Shown: positions 44,849-54,010 of the stretch, piece by piece | Layout: each line of letters starts with the position of its first letter | How positions within the stretch are numbered: the first letter of the stretch is position 1 | The notes under the pieces: model-generated | What the model was told of the DNA's origin: nothing | The model's database searches: none | Seen by the model: the letters and a program-made list of their open reading frames with translations, nothing else | Program-made: the position numbers and the translations under genes | NCBI GenBank assembly: GCA_963780135.1 | Contig: CAWAAR010000002.1 | Span: 322,295-386,294 of the forward strand | Reading direction: 5' to 3' | DNA from: Clostridium_AM sp963780135 | Lineage (GTDB): Bacteria > Bacillota > Clostridia > Clostridiales > Clostridiaceae | DNA: 64,000 nt

Positions 44849-45631
44849 ATGTTGGAATATAAAAATATTAAATTAGAGAAACAAAATCATATTTGTATAT
44901 TAACTATTAATAGGCCTAAAGCTTTAAATGCATTGAATAGTGAAGTATTACATGAAATTAATCAAGGTATAGACGAAGTAAACAATGATGAGAATGCTTA
45001 TGTACTTATAGTTACAGGAGAAGGTAAAGCATTTGTAGCAGGAGCAGACATAGCAGAAATGAAAGACAAAACTCCAGAGCAAGCTAGAAAATTTGCTGAA
45101 CTTGGATTAGCCATATTTAGAAAGATAGAACTTATGGAAAAACCAGTTATTGCAGCAATTAATGGTTTTGCATTAGGTGGAGGCTGCGAACTATCATTAA
45201 GTTGTGATATGCGTATAGCTTCTGTAAAAGCTAAGTTTGGACAACCAGAAGTAGGTCTTGGAATTATACCTGGATTTGCAGGAACTCAAAGACTTTCTAG
45301 ATTAGTAGGAACAGGAAAAGCAAAAGAATTAATATATACAGCAGACATAATTAATGCTGAAGAGGCTGAAAAAATAGGTCTTGTTAATAAAGTAGTTGCA
45401 CCTGAAGAATTAATGAATGAAGCAATGATATTAGCAGAAAAAATTGTTTCAAAAGCACAAGCAGCTATAAGATATTCAAAAATAGCTATAAATAAAGGTT
45501 TTGAAACTGATATTGATACAGGAATAACAATTGAAAATAATTTATTCAGTTTATGTTTTGCAACAGAAGACCAAACAGAAGGAATGAGTGCTTTCCTAGA
45601 AAAAAGAAAACCAAATTTCACATTAAAATAA
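44849..45631 (+). CDS. crt: Crotonase (3-hydroxybutyryl-CoA dehydratase)
   Basis: ATG 44849 follows AAGGGG by five bases; GTG 44843 is in the site. 260 residues. It has the enoyl-CoA hydratase signature with the oxyanion hole (AFVAGADIAEM and AINGFALGGGCELSLS) and both catalytic Glu, E114 in GGGCELS and E134 in QPEVGLGIIPG. It converts (S)-3-hydroxybutyryl-CoA to crotonyl-CoA. First gene of the six-gene butyryl-CoA operon crt-hbd-thl-bcd-etfB-etfA, behind the sigma-54 promoter. Confidence 0.95.
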   Translation: MLEYKNIKLEKQNHICILTINRPKALNALNSEVLHEINQGIDEVNNDENAYVLIVTGEGKAFVAGADIAEMKDKTPEQARKFAELGLAIFRKIELMEKPVIAAINGFALGGGCELSLSCDMRIASVKAKFGQPEVGLGIIPGFAGTQRLSRLVGTGKAKELIYTADIINAEEAEKIGLVNKVVAPEELMNEAMILAEKIVSKAQAAIRYSKIAINKGFETDIDTGITIENNLFSLCFATEDQTEGMSAFLEKRKPNFTLK

Positions 45632-45674
45632 GTTAAAAAATTTAATTATAAATTTATTATTGGGGGTAAAGTTT

Positions 45675-46520
45675 ATGAAGATATTTGTATTAGGAGCAGG
45701 AACAATGGGATCAGGAATTGTTCAAACATTTGCTCAAGCAGGCCACGAAGTAGTAATGAGAGATATTGAAGATAAATTTGTTGAAAAAGGAATGGCAACT
45801 ATTACTAAGAATCTTGACAGAAACGTTCAAAAAGGAAAAATGACTGAAGATGTAAAAAATGAAATTCTTGGTAGAATAAAGGCTACTACAGACATGGGTT
45901 TAGCAAAGGATGTAGATCTTGTAGTAGAAGCTGCTATAGAAAACATGTCTATTAAAAAGAAAATTTTCGCTGAATTAGATGGAATTTGTAAAGCAGAAGC
46001 AATCCTTGCTACAAATACATCATCTCTATCAATTACAGATGTAGCAAGTGCTACAAATAGACCAGATAAAGTTATAGGAATGCATTTCTTCAATCCAGTT
46101 CCAGTAATGAAATTAGTAGAAGTTATAAAAGGAATCTGTACTTCAGAAGAAACTAAAAATACAGTAGTTGAATTAGCAAAGAAAATAGGAAAAGAACCAG
46201 TAGAAGTAGAAGAAGCTCCAGGTTTCGTAGTTAATAGAATACTTGTTCCTATGATAAATGAAGCTGCAGGAATTTTAGCTGATGGTATTGCTAAAGCTGA
46301 AGATATTGATTTAGCAATGAAGCTAGGTGCTAACCATCCAATAGGACCTCTAGCTTTAGCAGATTTAATTGGTATTGATGTATGTTTAGCTGTTATGGAT
46401 GTTTTATATACAGAATTCGGTGATTCAAAATATAGACCTCATCCACTACTTAGAAAAATGGTTAGAGGAAAATTACTAGGAAGAAAAACTGGAAAAGGAT
46501 TTTATGACTATACAAAATAA
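45675..46520 (+). CDS. hbd: 3-hydroxybutyryl-CoA dehydrogenase
   Basis: ATG 45675 follows TTGGGGG; the TTG at 45660 is not a likely start. 281 residues. The Rossmann motif is GAGTMGSG (residues 7-14), the active-site region GMHFFNPVPVMKLVE contains the catalytic His, and EAPGFVVNRILVPM begins the C-terminal dimerisation domain. It reduces acetoacetyl-CoA to 3-hydroxybutyryl-CoA. Here hbd lies second; in C. acetobutylicum it is last and thl is elsewhere, so gene order is lineage-specific. Confidence 0.96.
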   Translation: MKIFVLGAGTMGSGIVQTFAQAGHEVVMRDIEDKFVEKGMATITKNLDRNVQKGKMTEDVKNEILGRIKATTDMGLAKDVDLVVEAAIENMSIKKKIFAELDGICKAEAILATNTSSLSITDVASATNRPDKVIGMHFFNPVPVMKLVEVIKGICTSEETKNTVVELAKKIGKEPVEVEEAPGFVVNRILVPMINEAAGILADGIAKAEDIDLAMKLGANHPIGPLALADLIGIDVCLAVMDVLYTEFGDSKYRPHPLLRKMVRGKLLGRKTGKGFYDYTK

Positions 46521-46578
46521 TGAATTAAATGAACATATTATATGATTATACAGAATAAGAATTTTAGGAGGAATTAAC

Positions 46579-47757
46579 ATGAGAGAAGTAGTTATAGTTA
46601 GCGCAGTTAGAACTGCTATAGGTAAATTTGGGGGAGCATTAAAGGATGTAACAACTGTTGAATTAGGATCTACTGTTATTAAAGAAGCTGTGAAAAGAGC
46701 AGGAATAAAACCAGAACAAGTAGGGGAAGTAATGATGGGCTGTGTATATCAAGCAGGGCTTGGACAAAATGCAGTTAGACAAGCATCAGTTAAAGCTGGT
46801 ATTCCAGTAGAAGTTCCAGCTATGACACTAAACATACTTTGTGGTTCAGGACTTAGAAGTGTAAGTTTAGCAGCACAAATAATAAAAACAGGTGATGAAG
46901 ATATTATAGTTGCTGGTGGAATGGACAATATGTCAAGAACACCATATGTGCTTCAATCAGGAAGATTTGGCCAAAGAATGGGAGCAGCAGAAATGCAAGA
47001 TTCTTTACTTCATGATGGACTATTTGATGCATTTAATAACTATCATATGGGAATTACTGCTGAAAACATAGCAGAACAATGGAAAATAACTAGAGAGGAA
47101 CAGGATGATTTTGCAGCAAAATCACAACAAAAAGCAGAAGCTGCAATAAAGGCTGGAAAGTTTAAAGATGAAATAGTTCCAATAGTAATCAAAACTAAAA
47201 AGGGTGAAGTTGTATTTGATACAGACGAGGGTCCAAGAGCTGGAGCAACTGCTGAAGGATTAGGCAAATTAAAACCAGCATTTAAAAAAGATGGAACAGT
47301 TACAGCAGGTAATGCTTCTGGAATTAACGATGCAGCATCAGCTTTAGTACTTATGAGTGCAGATAAAGCAAAAGAATTAGGAATAAAGCCATTGGCTAAA
47401 ATAGTATCTTATGGCACAAAAGGATTAGATCCATCTATAATGGGTTATGGTCCATTCTATTCTTCAAAATTAGCTTTAGAAAAAGCTAACTTAACAATAG
47501 ATGATATAGATTTAATAGAAGCAAATGAAGCTTTTGCTTCTCAAAGTATAGCAGTAGCAAGAGATTTGAAATTTGATATGAGCAAAGTAAATGTAAATGG
47601 AGGAGCTATAGCATTAGGACATCCAGTAGGTTGTTCAGGAGCTAGAATTTTAACTACACTTTTATATGAAATGGAAAAAAGAGGAGCTAAAAAAGGCTTA
47701 GCAACTTTATGTATAGGTGGAGGAATGGGAACAACTGTAATAGTTGAAAAATGCTAG
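46579..47757 (+). CDS. thl: Acetyl-CoA acetyltransferase (thiolase)
   Basis: AGGAGG precedes the ATG. 392 residues, the standard thiolase length. The nucleophile is Cys88 in NILCGSGLRS, with His348 in ALGHPVG and Cys378 in LCIGGGMG. It condenses two acetyl-CoA to acetoacetyl-CoA, the first step of the pathway. In clostridia thl is often at a separate locus, so its place between hbd and bcd is notable. A hairpin separates it from bcd. Confidence 0.96.
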   Translation: MREVVIVSAVRTAIGKFGGALKDVTTVELGSTVIKEAVKRAGIKPEQVGEVMMGCVYQAGLGQNAVRQASVKAGIPVEVPAMTLNILCGSGLRSVSLAAQIIKTGDEDIIVAGGMDNMSRTPYVLQSGRFGQRMGAAEMQDSLLHDGLFDAFNNYHMGITAENIAEQWKITREEQDDFAAKSQQKAEAAIKAGKFKDEIVPIVIKTKKGEVVFDTDEGPRAGATAEGLGKLKPAFKKDGTVTAGNASGINDAASALVLMSADKAKELGIKPLAKIVSYGTKGLDPSIMGYGPFYSSKLALEKANLTIDDIDLIEANEAFASQSIAVARDLKFDMSKVNVNGGAIALGHPVGCSGARILTTLLYEMEKRGAKKGLATLCIGGGMGTTVIVEKC

Positions 47758-47832
47758 ACAAAAATTAAAAAGTATAAGCTTGAGACCTATAGCTGGCTTG
47801 AGACTTGAAACTATTTAATTTTAAAATAATAT

Positions 47833-47876
47833 AATATATGACTAAAGCTACTTTTTAGTAACTTTAGTTATATATT
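47833..47876 (+). other. Hairpin in the thl-bcd gap
   Basis: A 20-bp stem with one mismatch (left arm 47833-47852, right arm 47857-47876, TTTT loop) has no T tract after it. It is better read as an RNA processing or stability structure that could set different levels of crt-hbd-thl and bcd-etfBA than as a terminator. A CTTGAGAC direct repeat (47779-47786 and 47797-47804) lies just upstream. Confidence 0.6.
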
Positions 47877-47928
47877 AAAAAAATTGTATATTATTTTATT
47901 AAATAAAATGAATTTAGGAGGACTTTTT

Positions 47929-49068
47929 ATGGATTTTACATTGACAAAGGAACAAGAATTTGTAAAACAAATGGTAAGCGAATTTGCTGAAAATGAAGTT
48001 AAACCACTAGCTGCAGAAATAGATGAAACAGAAAGATATCCTTTAGAAACTGTAAAGAAAATGGCTAAATACGGCATGATGGGTATGCCTATTGCTGCTG
48101 AATATGGTGGAATAGGTGCAGACACGCTTTCTTATATATTAGCAGTAGAAGAATTAGCAAAAGTGTGTGCAACAACATCAACTATACTTTCAGCACATAC
48201 TTCTCTTTGTGCGTGTGTAATACAACAATTTGGTACAGAAGAACAAAAACAAAAATACTTAGTGCCACTTGCAAAAGGTGAAAAAATAGGAGCTTTTGGA
48301 TTAACTGAACCAAATGCAGGTACAGATTCATCAGCTCAACAAAGTCAGGCTATTTTAGATGGAGATCACTATGTATTAAATGGACAGAAAATATTCATAA
48401 CAAACGGTGCTTATGCTGATGTATTTATAGTGTTTGCTATGACAGATAGAAGTAAAGGAAATAAGGGAATATCTGCATTTGTATTAGAAAAAGGAATGCC
48501 AGGTTTCTCATTTGGAAAAGTTGAAAACAAGTTGGGAATAAGAGCATCATCAACAACTGAACTTATATTTGAAGATGTTAAAGTACCAGTAGAAAACTTA
48601 ATAGGAAAAGAAGGAAAAGGCTTTGGTGTAGCAATGAAAACTCTTGATGGAGGAAGAATTGGTATAGCAGCACAAGCATTAGGACTTGCTGAAGGTGCTT
48701 TAGATGAAGCTGTAAAATATATGCAAGAAAGAAAACAATTTGGTAAATCACTTAGCAGATTCCAAGGGTTAGCTTGGATGGTTGCAGAAATGGATGTAAA
48801 AATTGAAGCTGCAAGAAACTTAGTATATAAAGCAGCAATGAAAAAAGAAAAGGGACTTCCTTTTACAATAGATGCTGCAAGAGCAAAATTATTTGCTGCA
48901 GAGACTGCTATGGATGTAACAACTAAAGCAGTACAATTATTCGGCGGCTATGGTTATACTAAAGATTACCCTGTAGAAAGAATGATGAGAGATGCTAAAA
49001 TAACAGAAATTTATGAAGGAACTTCACAAGTTCAAAAAATGGTTATATCAGGAAATATATTTAGATAG
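47929..49068 (+). CDS. bcd: Butyryl-CoA dehydrogenase
   Basis: ATG 47929 follows TTAGGAGG; an earlier in-frame TTG at 47884 is not supported. 379 residues, acyl-CoA dehydrogenase fold with FAD-binding segments (FGLTEPNAGTDSSAQQ, IFITNGAYADVFIVFAMT, QLFGGYGYTKDYPVERMMRD) and the catalytic base Glu363 in TEIYEGTSQ. Next to etfB and etfA it forms the electron-bifurcating Bcd-Etf complex, which reduces crotonyl-CoA with NADH while also reducing ferredoxin. Confidence 0.96.
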   Translation: MDFTLTKEQEFVKQMVSEFAENEVKPLAAEIDETERYPLETVKKMAKYGMMGMPIAAEYGGIGADTLSYILAVEELAKVCATTSTILSAHTSLCACVIQQFGTEEQKQKYLVPLAKGEKIGAFGLTEPNAGTDSSAQQSQAILDGDHYVLNGQKIFITNGAYADVFIVFAMTDRSKGNKGISAFVLEKGMPGFSFGKVENKLGIRASSTTELIFEDVKVPVENLIGKEGKGFGVAMKTLDGGRIGIAAQALGLAEGALDEAVKYMQERKQFGKSLSRFQGLAWMVAEMDVKIEAARNLVYKAAMKKEKGLPFTIDAARAKLFAAETAMDVTTKAVQLFGGYGYTKDYPVERMMRDAKITEIYEGTSQVQKMVISGNIFR

Positions 49069-49080
49069 GAGGTTTTTTAA

Positions 49081-49860
49081 ATGAATATAGTTGTTTGTTT
49101 AAAACAAGTACCAGATACAACAGAAGTTAAAATAGATCCAAAAACAGGAACATTAATAAGAGAAGGTGTTCCATCAATTATAAACCCAGATGATAAAAAT
49201 GCTTTAGAAGAGGCATTAGTATTAAAAGAAAATGCGGGAGCTAAGATTACTGTAATAAGTATGGGACCTCCACAGGCAGAAAAAGCTTTAAGAGAGTCTT
49301 TAGCTATGGGAGCAGATGAAGCTATATTAATAACAGATAGAGCATTTGCAGGAGCAGATACATTAGCAACATCTCATGCACTAGCAGGAGCACTTAAAAA
49401 ACTAGATTATGATATAATTTTTGCAGGAAGACAGGCTATAGATGGAGATACAGCACAGGTTGGACCAGAAATAGCAGAACATTTAGGAATACCTCAAATT
49501 ACATACGTTGAAAAAGTGGATATTGAAGGAAACAATATAAAAGTTAAAAAAGCATGGGAAGATGGATATGAAACAATAAGTGTAAAGGCACCAGTGCTTT
49601 TAACAGCAATAAAGGAATTAAATCAACCAAGATATATGCATATGAAAAACATATTTGAAGCATTTAAGAAAGATGTGAAAATATGGACTGCAAGTGATAT
49701 AGGTGTAGATAAATCTCTTCTTGGACTATCAGGATCACCAACAAAGGTAAAGAAATCAGCAACAAAGGAAGCAAAAGGAAAAGGTGAAATGATAAACAAG
49801 CCATTCAAAGAAGCAGCAGGTTATGCAGTTTCAAAGTTAAAAGAAAAACACTACATTTAA
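49081..49860 (+). CDS. etfB: Electron transfer flavoprotein subunit beta
   Basis: AGGAGG precedes the ATG, 12 bp after bcd. 259 residues of the ETF beta family: it opens MNIVVCLKQVPDTTEVKIDP, has the nucleotide-binding region DKNALEEALVLKE and the recognition loop ending in ANKPF-like MINKPFKEAAGY. In bifurcating Etf it carries the second FAD that takes NADH electrons. It is translated together with bcd and etfA. Confidence 0.96.
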   Translation: MNIVVCLKQVPDTTEVKIDPKTGTLIREGVPSIINPDDKNALEEALVLKENAGAKITVISMGPPQAEKALRESLAMGADEAILITDRAFAGADTLATSHALAGALKKLDYDIIFAGRQAIDGDTAQVGPEIAEHLGIPQITYVEKVDIEGNNIKVKKAWEDGYETISVKAPVLLTAIKELNQPRYMHMKNIFEAFKKDVKIWTASDIGVDKSLLGLSGSPTKVKKSATKEAKGKGEMINKPFKEAAGYAVSKLKEKHYI

Positions 49861-49878
49861 ATTAGGAGGGTTTTTAGC

Positions 49879-50883
49879 ATGAATATAGCAGATTATAAAG
49901 GTGTATGGGTATTTGCTGAGCAGAGAGACGGAAAGCTACAAAAAGTGGCTTTAGAGCTTATTGGAAAAGGCAAAGAATTAGCAGATAAACTTGGAACAGA
50001 AGTAACAGCAGTACTTCTTGGAAGTGAAGCTGATGAAATAGCAAAAGAATTATCAGCATATGGAGCAGATAAAGTATTATATGCAGATAGTCCATTGTTA
50101 AAACACTATACAACAGATGCATATGCAAAGGTTATATGTGATTTAGTAAATGAAAGAAAACCAGAAGCAATGCTTGTAGGAGCAACATATATAGGAAGAG
50201 ACTTAGGGCCAAGAGTTTCAGCAAGACTTGCTACAGGACTTACAGCAGATTGTACAGGACTTGATATAGATGAAGAAACAAAACATCTTCAGATGACAAG
50301 ACCAGCATTTGGTGGAAACTTAATGGCAACAATAGAATGTGCAGAAAACAGACCACAAATGTCAACAGTAAGACCAGGAGTATTTGACAAACTAGCTAAG
50401 GATGCATCAAGAAAAGGACAAATAGAAAAAATAAAGGCTGATTTAAAAGAATCAGATATAAGAGTAAAAGTAGAAGAAGTAGTTAAAATAGCAAAAGATG
50501 TTATGGATATAGGAGAAGCTAAGTTTATAGTATCTGGTGGAAGAGGAATCGGAAACAAAGAAGGTTTTGATACATTAAAAGATTTAGCAGATTTACTTGG
50601 AGGAACAGTGGCAGGATCAAGAGCAGCTATAGAAAATGGCTGGGTTGATAAAGCATGTCAAGTAGGACAAACAGGACAAACAGTTAAACCAATAGTGTAT
50701 ATAGCTTGTGGAATATCAGGAGCAATACAGCATTTAGCTGGAATGCAAGATAGTGACTACATTATAGCTGTAAACAAAGATGAGGGTGCAGCAATAATGA
50801 AAATAGCAGATTTAGCTATAGTAGGAGATTATAAAAAAGTAATACCTGAAATGGTAGCTCAAATAAATGCTATGAATAGCTAA
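49879..50883 (+). CDS. etfA: Electron transfer flavoprotein subunit alpha
   Basis: TTAGGAGG precedes the ATG. 334 residues. The N-terminal domain (GVWVFAEQRDGKLQKVALEL) is followed by the C-terminal FAD-binding domain with GGRGIGNKEGFD, VAGSRAAIENGWVD, QVGQTGQTVKPIVYIACGIS and AVNKDEGAAIMKIADLAIVG, the conserved ETF alpha motifs. Last of the six pathway genes; a strong terminator follows, before the sigma-54 activator gene. Confidence 0.96.
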   Translation: MNIADYKGVWVFAEQRDGKLQKVALELIGKGKELADKLGTEVTAVLLGSEADEIAKELSAYGADKVLYADSPLLKHYTTDAYAKVICDLVNERKPEAMLVGATYIGRDLGPRVSARLATGLTADCTGLDIDEETKHLQMTRPAFGGNLMATIECAENRPQMSTVRPGVFDKLAKDASRKGQIEKIKADLKESDIRVKVEEVVKIAKDVMDIGEAKFIVSGGRGIGNKEGFDTLKDLADLLGGTVAGSRAAIENGWVDKACQVGQTGQTVKPIVYIACGISGAIQHLAGMQDSDYIIAVNKDEGAAIMKIADLAIVGDYKKVIPEMVAQINAMNS

Positions 50884-50917
50884 AATAGAATATCCTTTAC
50901 AAAGTTTTAAATAAATA

Positions 50918-50960
50918 TTTCCGTTTATAGATTTTTAGAATATATAAACGGAATTTTTTT
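50918..50960 (+). terminator. Terminator after etfA
   Basis: Stem TTCCGTTTATA (50919-50929) pairs with TATAAACGGAA (50943-50953), followed by a run of T. Confidence 0.9.
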
Positions 50961-51154
50961 ATTTCATTTAATATGAACTTTTTTATTTTTGAATTAAGTA
51001 TAAATATATAGTATAATTGATAGAAAATATAAGCAATTGTATTTTCTATGAAATACTTATATTTTTTATTAACATTATATATTAGGCATATTCAAAAAAA
51101 ATGAATTGCTTTATGTTAATAAAACGCATGAAGATTAGGAGGTTAGGCTATATT

Positions 51155-52612
51155 ATGGAAATGAAAAAAATAGTAAATAGCTCCTTTTCTGATCTATATA
51201 ATATAGAAATGGAGTTAAGGTCTGTTAAATCTAAATTAAAGGAATTACAGGACATTATTGAAGGCTCTAATGACGGCATTTATGTTACTGACAAATATGC
51301 TAATACTATACTAGTAAACAAACATTGGGAAAAAATTACTGGAATTAAAAGAGAAGAAGTTCTAGAAAAAAACATGATAGTGTTAGAGAAAAAAGGTTAT
51401 ATGTCAAAGTCGGGAACTCTTATAGCTTTGAAAGACAAAAAAAGCGTTACTATTGAGCAGGAATTAAGAACAGGCAAAAAAGTATTGGTTTCTAGTAGCC
51501 CCATATTAGATAAAGAAGGGAATGTAAGCATAGTAGTTACAAGTGTAAGAGATGTTACAGAGTTATATGAATTAAAAGAACAGATAGAAAAAAATGAAGA
51601 ACTTTCTAATCAAAAATATTATTCTGAAACAGAAACTTTGAAGAGTCAGCTTTTAAACTTTTCTGATATTATAGTAGAAGATGAAAATATGATCAATGTT
51701 TTGGAAATGGCTAAGAAAGTAGCAAAGGTAGATACTACAGTACTACTACTTGGAGAGACTGGTGTAGGTAAAGAAGAAGTTGCTAAGTATATACATAAAA
51801 ATAGTAAAAGACACAGTAAGAGTTTTATGAAAATAAATTGTGGAGCAATTCCTGAACATCTTATGGAATCGGAATTTTTTGGTTATGAAAAGGGTGCTTT
51901 TACTGGTGCTAACAAAGAAGGAAAAATTGGTCTGTTTGAAATGTGTAATAATGGGAATTTGTTTTTGGATGAAGTAGGAGAGTTGCCATTAGATATGCAA
52001 GTTAAACTTTTAAGAGTACTTCAAGAAAATGAAATTACAAGAATAGGTGGTACTAAAACTATTAAAATAGATGTTAGGATTATAGCAGCAACTAATAGAG
52101 ATCTTAAAAAAATGGTAGATAAGAAACTTTTTAGAGAAGATTTATATTACCGTTTAAATGTGATACCTATTACAGTATTACCATTAAGGGAACGAAAAAA
52201 GGATATTAAACCTTTAGCAATGTATTTTCTATCTAAATTTAATAAAAAGTATAATTTTAATAAGTCAATAACTTGTGCGGCTATGGACTATCTATATAAA
52301 TACGAATGGCCTGGAAATGTACGGGAACTAAGAAATATAATGGAGAGAACTGTAATTATGTGTACAGGAAAGAAGATACTTAGAAATGATTTAACAATTA
52401 GAATGTGCAGTAATTATAATGTAGCGGAACCTGATGTTAAAAATGAACATTTTAGTTTAAAAGAAGCTGTTGAAAACTTAGAAAATGTGCTTATAGAAAG
52501 TAGTTTTGAAAAGTATGGAAATGTTAGATCAGCAGCCAAGGAACTAGGTATAGATGCATCAACTTTTGTGAGAAAAAGAAAGAAATTCAAGAATAAAAAG
52601 TGTAAAATATAG
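51155..52612 (+). CDS. Sigma-54-dependent transcriptional activator (PAS-AAA+-Fis type)
   Basis: ATG 51155 has AGGAGG upstream at a rather long 12-base spacing. 485 residues. A PAS sensor domain (about 30-140; IEGSNDGIYVTDKYANTILV) precedes the AAA+ domain with Walker A LGETGVGKEE (about 199-208), the sigma-54 contact loop GAFTGA (247-252), Walker B NLFLDEVGELPLDMQ and the REDLYYRLNV segment. A Fis-type helix-turn-helix (NVRSAAKELGIDASTFVRKR) ends it. It needs sigma-54 promoters; the only good one I found in the window is that of crt, so it likely controls the operon it follows. Its PAS ligand is unknown. Confidence 0.93.
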   Translation: MEMKKIVNSSFSDLYNIEMELRSVKSKLKELQDIIEGSNDGIYVTDKYANTILVNKHWEKITGIKREEVLEKNMIVLEKKGYMSKSGTLIALKDKKSVTIEQELRTGKKVLVSSSPILDKEGNVSIVVTSVRDVTELYELKEQIEKNEELSNQKYYSETETLKSQLLNFSDIIVEDENMINVLEMAKKVAKVDTTVLLLGETGVGKEEVAKYIHKNSKRHSKSFMKINCGAIPEHLMESEFFGYEKGAFTGANKEGKIGLFEMCNNGNLFLDEVGELPLDMQVKLLRVLQENEITRIGGTKTIKIDVRIIAATNRDLKKMVDKKLFREDLYYRLNVIPITVLPLRERKKDIKPLAMYFLSKFNKKYNFNKSITCAAMDYLYKYEWPGNVRELRNIMERTVIMCTGKKILRNDLTIRMCSNYNVAEPDVKNEHFSLKEAVENLENVLIESSFEKYGNVRSAAKELGIDASTFVRKRKKFKNKKCKI

Positions 52613-52697
52613 AAAAACAATTATAATTGTTAAAATATTAACACTAAATTTTGTAAATATTAGATTAGTAAATTATTTTGTATAAGGAGGAATTAAA

Positions 52698-53690
52698 ATG
52701 TCAATTTTAGTTTGTGGTGGTGCTGGATACATAGGAAGTCACATGTCAGCTTATTTAAAGGAAAACAATGAAGATGTGATAATACTGGACAATATAGAAA
52801 AAGGTCATATAGAAGCAGCTGAGATTGTTGGAGGAAAGATTTACATAGGGGATTTAAGGGATAGAAAAATTTTAGATAAAGTTTTTGGAGAAAATGAAAT
52901 TAATTCTGTAATAGACTTTGCAGCATATTCTCTAGTAGGAGAAAGTGTAACAGAGCCTTTAAAGTATTTTGAAAATAATATAGGTTCAACAATAAGTCTC
53001 TTAAATGCGATGAAAGATTATAATGTTAAAAATATAGTATTTTCATCTACAGCAGCAACTTATGGTGAGCCTGAAAGTATTCCTATAATAGAAACAGATA
53101 GAACTTTACCTACAAATCCTTACGGAGAATCAAAACTTGCTGTAGAAAAAGTTTTAAAATGGTGTGACAGAGCTTATGGAATAAAATATACTGCTCTTAG
53201 ATATTTTAATGCAGCAGGAGCACATATAAGTGGGAAAATAGGAGAAGACCATAGACCAGAAAGTCACTTAATCCCTATAATACTCCAAGCAGCCTTGGGT
53301 AAGAGAGAAAAAATCATGATATTTGGTGATGATTATGACACAGAAGATGGAAGTTGTGTAAGAGATTATGTTCATGTTACAGACCTAGCAGCAGCACATT
53401 TACTTGCATTAAAAAGACTTAAAGCTGGAGGAGAAAGTGCAGTGTACAATTTAGGAAATGGCAAAGGTTTTTCAGTTAAAGAGGTTATAGATGCAGCTAG
53501 GGAAGTTACAGGAATTAATATAAAAGCAGAGATTTCCGAAAGAAGAGCAGGAGACCCAGCAATTTTAGTAGCATCATCAGAAAAAGCTAGAAAAGAGTTA
53601 GGCTGGAAACCTGAGTATGATTCACTAAAAACTATAATAGAAACAGCATGGAATTGGCACAAAAATCATCTGAATGGATATGAAAAATAG
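52698..53690 (+). CDS. galE: UDP-glucose 4-epimerase
   Basis: AAGGAGG precedes the ATG. 330 residues, the usual length. It has the Rossmann motif GGAGYIGSHM near the N-terminus, the catalytic Ser/Thr region VFSSTAATYGEPESIPI and the YxxxK pair in NPYGESKLAVEK, followed by the RYFNAAGAH sugar-binding segment. It interconverts UDP-glucose and UDP-galactose for wall polysaccharide precursors. It stands alone, with a terminator and repeat element E downstream. Confidence 0.94.
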   Translation: MSILVCGGAGYIGSHMSAYLKENNEDVIILDNIEKGHIEAAEIVGGKIYIGDLRDRKILDKVFGENEINSVIDFAAYSLVGESVTEPLKYFENNIGSTISLLNAMKDYNVKNIVFSSTAATYGEPESIPIIETDRTLPTNPYGESKLAVEKVLKWCDRAYGIKYTALRYFNAAGAHISGKIGEDHRPESHLIPIILQAALGKREKIMIFGDDYDTEDGSCVRDYVHVTDLAAAHLLALKRLKAGGESAVYNLGNGKGFSVKEVIDAAREVTGINIKAEISERRAGDPAILVASSEKARKELGWKPEYDSLKTIIETAWNWHKNHLNGYEK

Positions 53691-53762
53691 AATTCAAGTT
53701 GTTTAAATTGAAGTTAGGTCGAATTTATTAAAATAAGTAAGCTACAGTTTGAAAATTTGTTA

Positions 53763-53816
53763 TTTACCCCCGAATTTTTAAATTTATTTGTTAATTTAAT
53801 AAGTAGGGGTATTTTT
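53763..53816 (+). terminator. Terminator after galE
   Basis: TTACCCC/GGGGTA closes a long AT-rich arm (about 34 bases inside, itself able to pair), followed by TTTTT. Confidence 0.65.
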
Positions 53817-53863
53817 ATGTAAAAAATTAAGATGTAAAAAAAACAATATTGTATTATAATATT

Positions 53864-53988
53864 AGAGTTAGGTAAAAGTTAGTTAATAATTAATAGTTAA
53901 TAGTTAATAGTTAATGAAATTTTTGTTTCTTTAACTTGTTAAAATAGCTTTCCTAACTCTATAATTTTAACTTTTAACTCTTAACTAA
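53864..53988. repeat. Heptamer-arm element E (variant copy)
   Basis: The left arm is five heptamers at 53881-53915 (AGTTAAT, AATTAAT, AGTTAAT, AGTTAAT, AGTTAAT). The right arm is TTTTAAC, TTTTAAC, TCTTAAC at 53965-53985. AGAGTTAGG (53864-53872) and CCTAACTCT (53952-53960) form a second, overlapping stem. The core of A-C is replaced by unrelated sequence. It lies just upstream of murT. Confidence 0.65.
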
Positions 53989-54010
53989 AAAAATAAGGGT
54001 GGTGTGAAAA

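Noticed and set aside
47794..47809. Second sigma-54 promoter before bcd (TGGCTTGAGACTTGAA)
   Set aside because: GG and spacing fit, but the nearly invariant GC at -12 is GA; likely coincidence.
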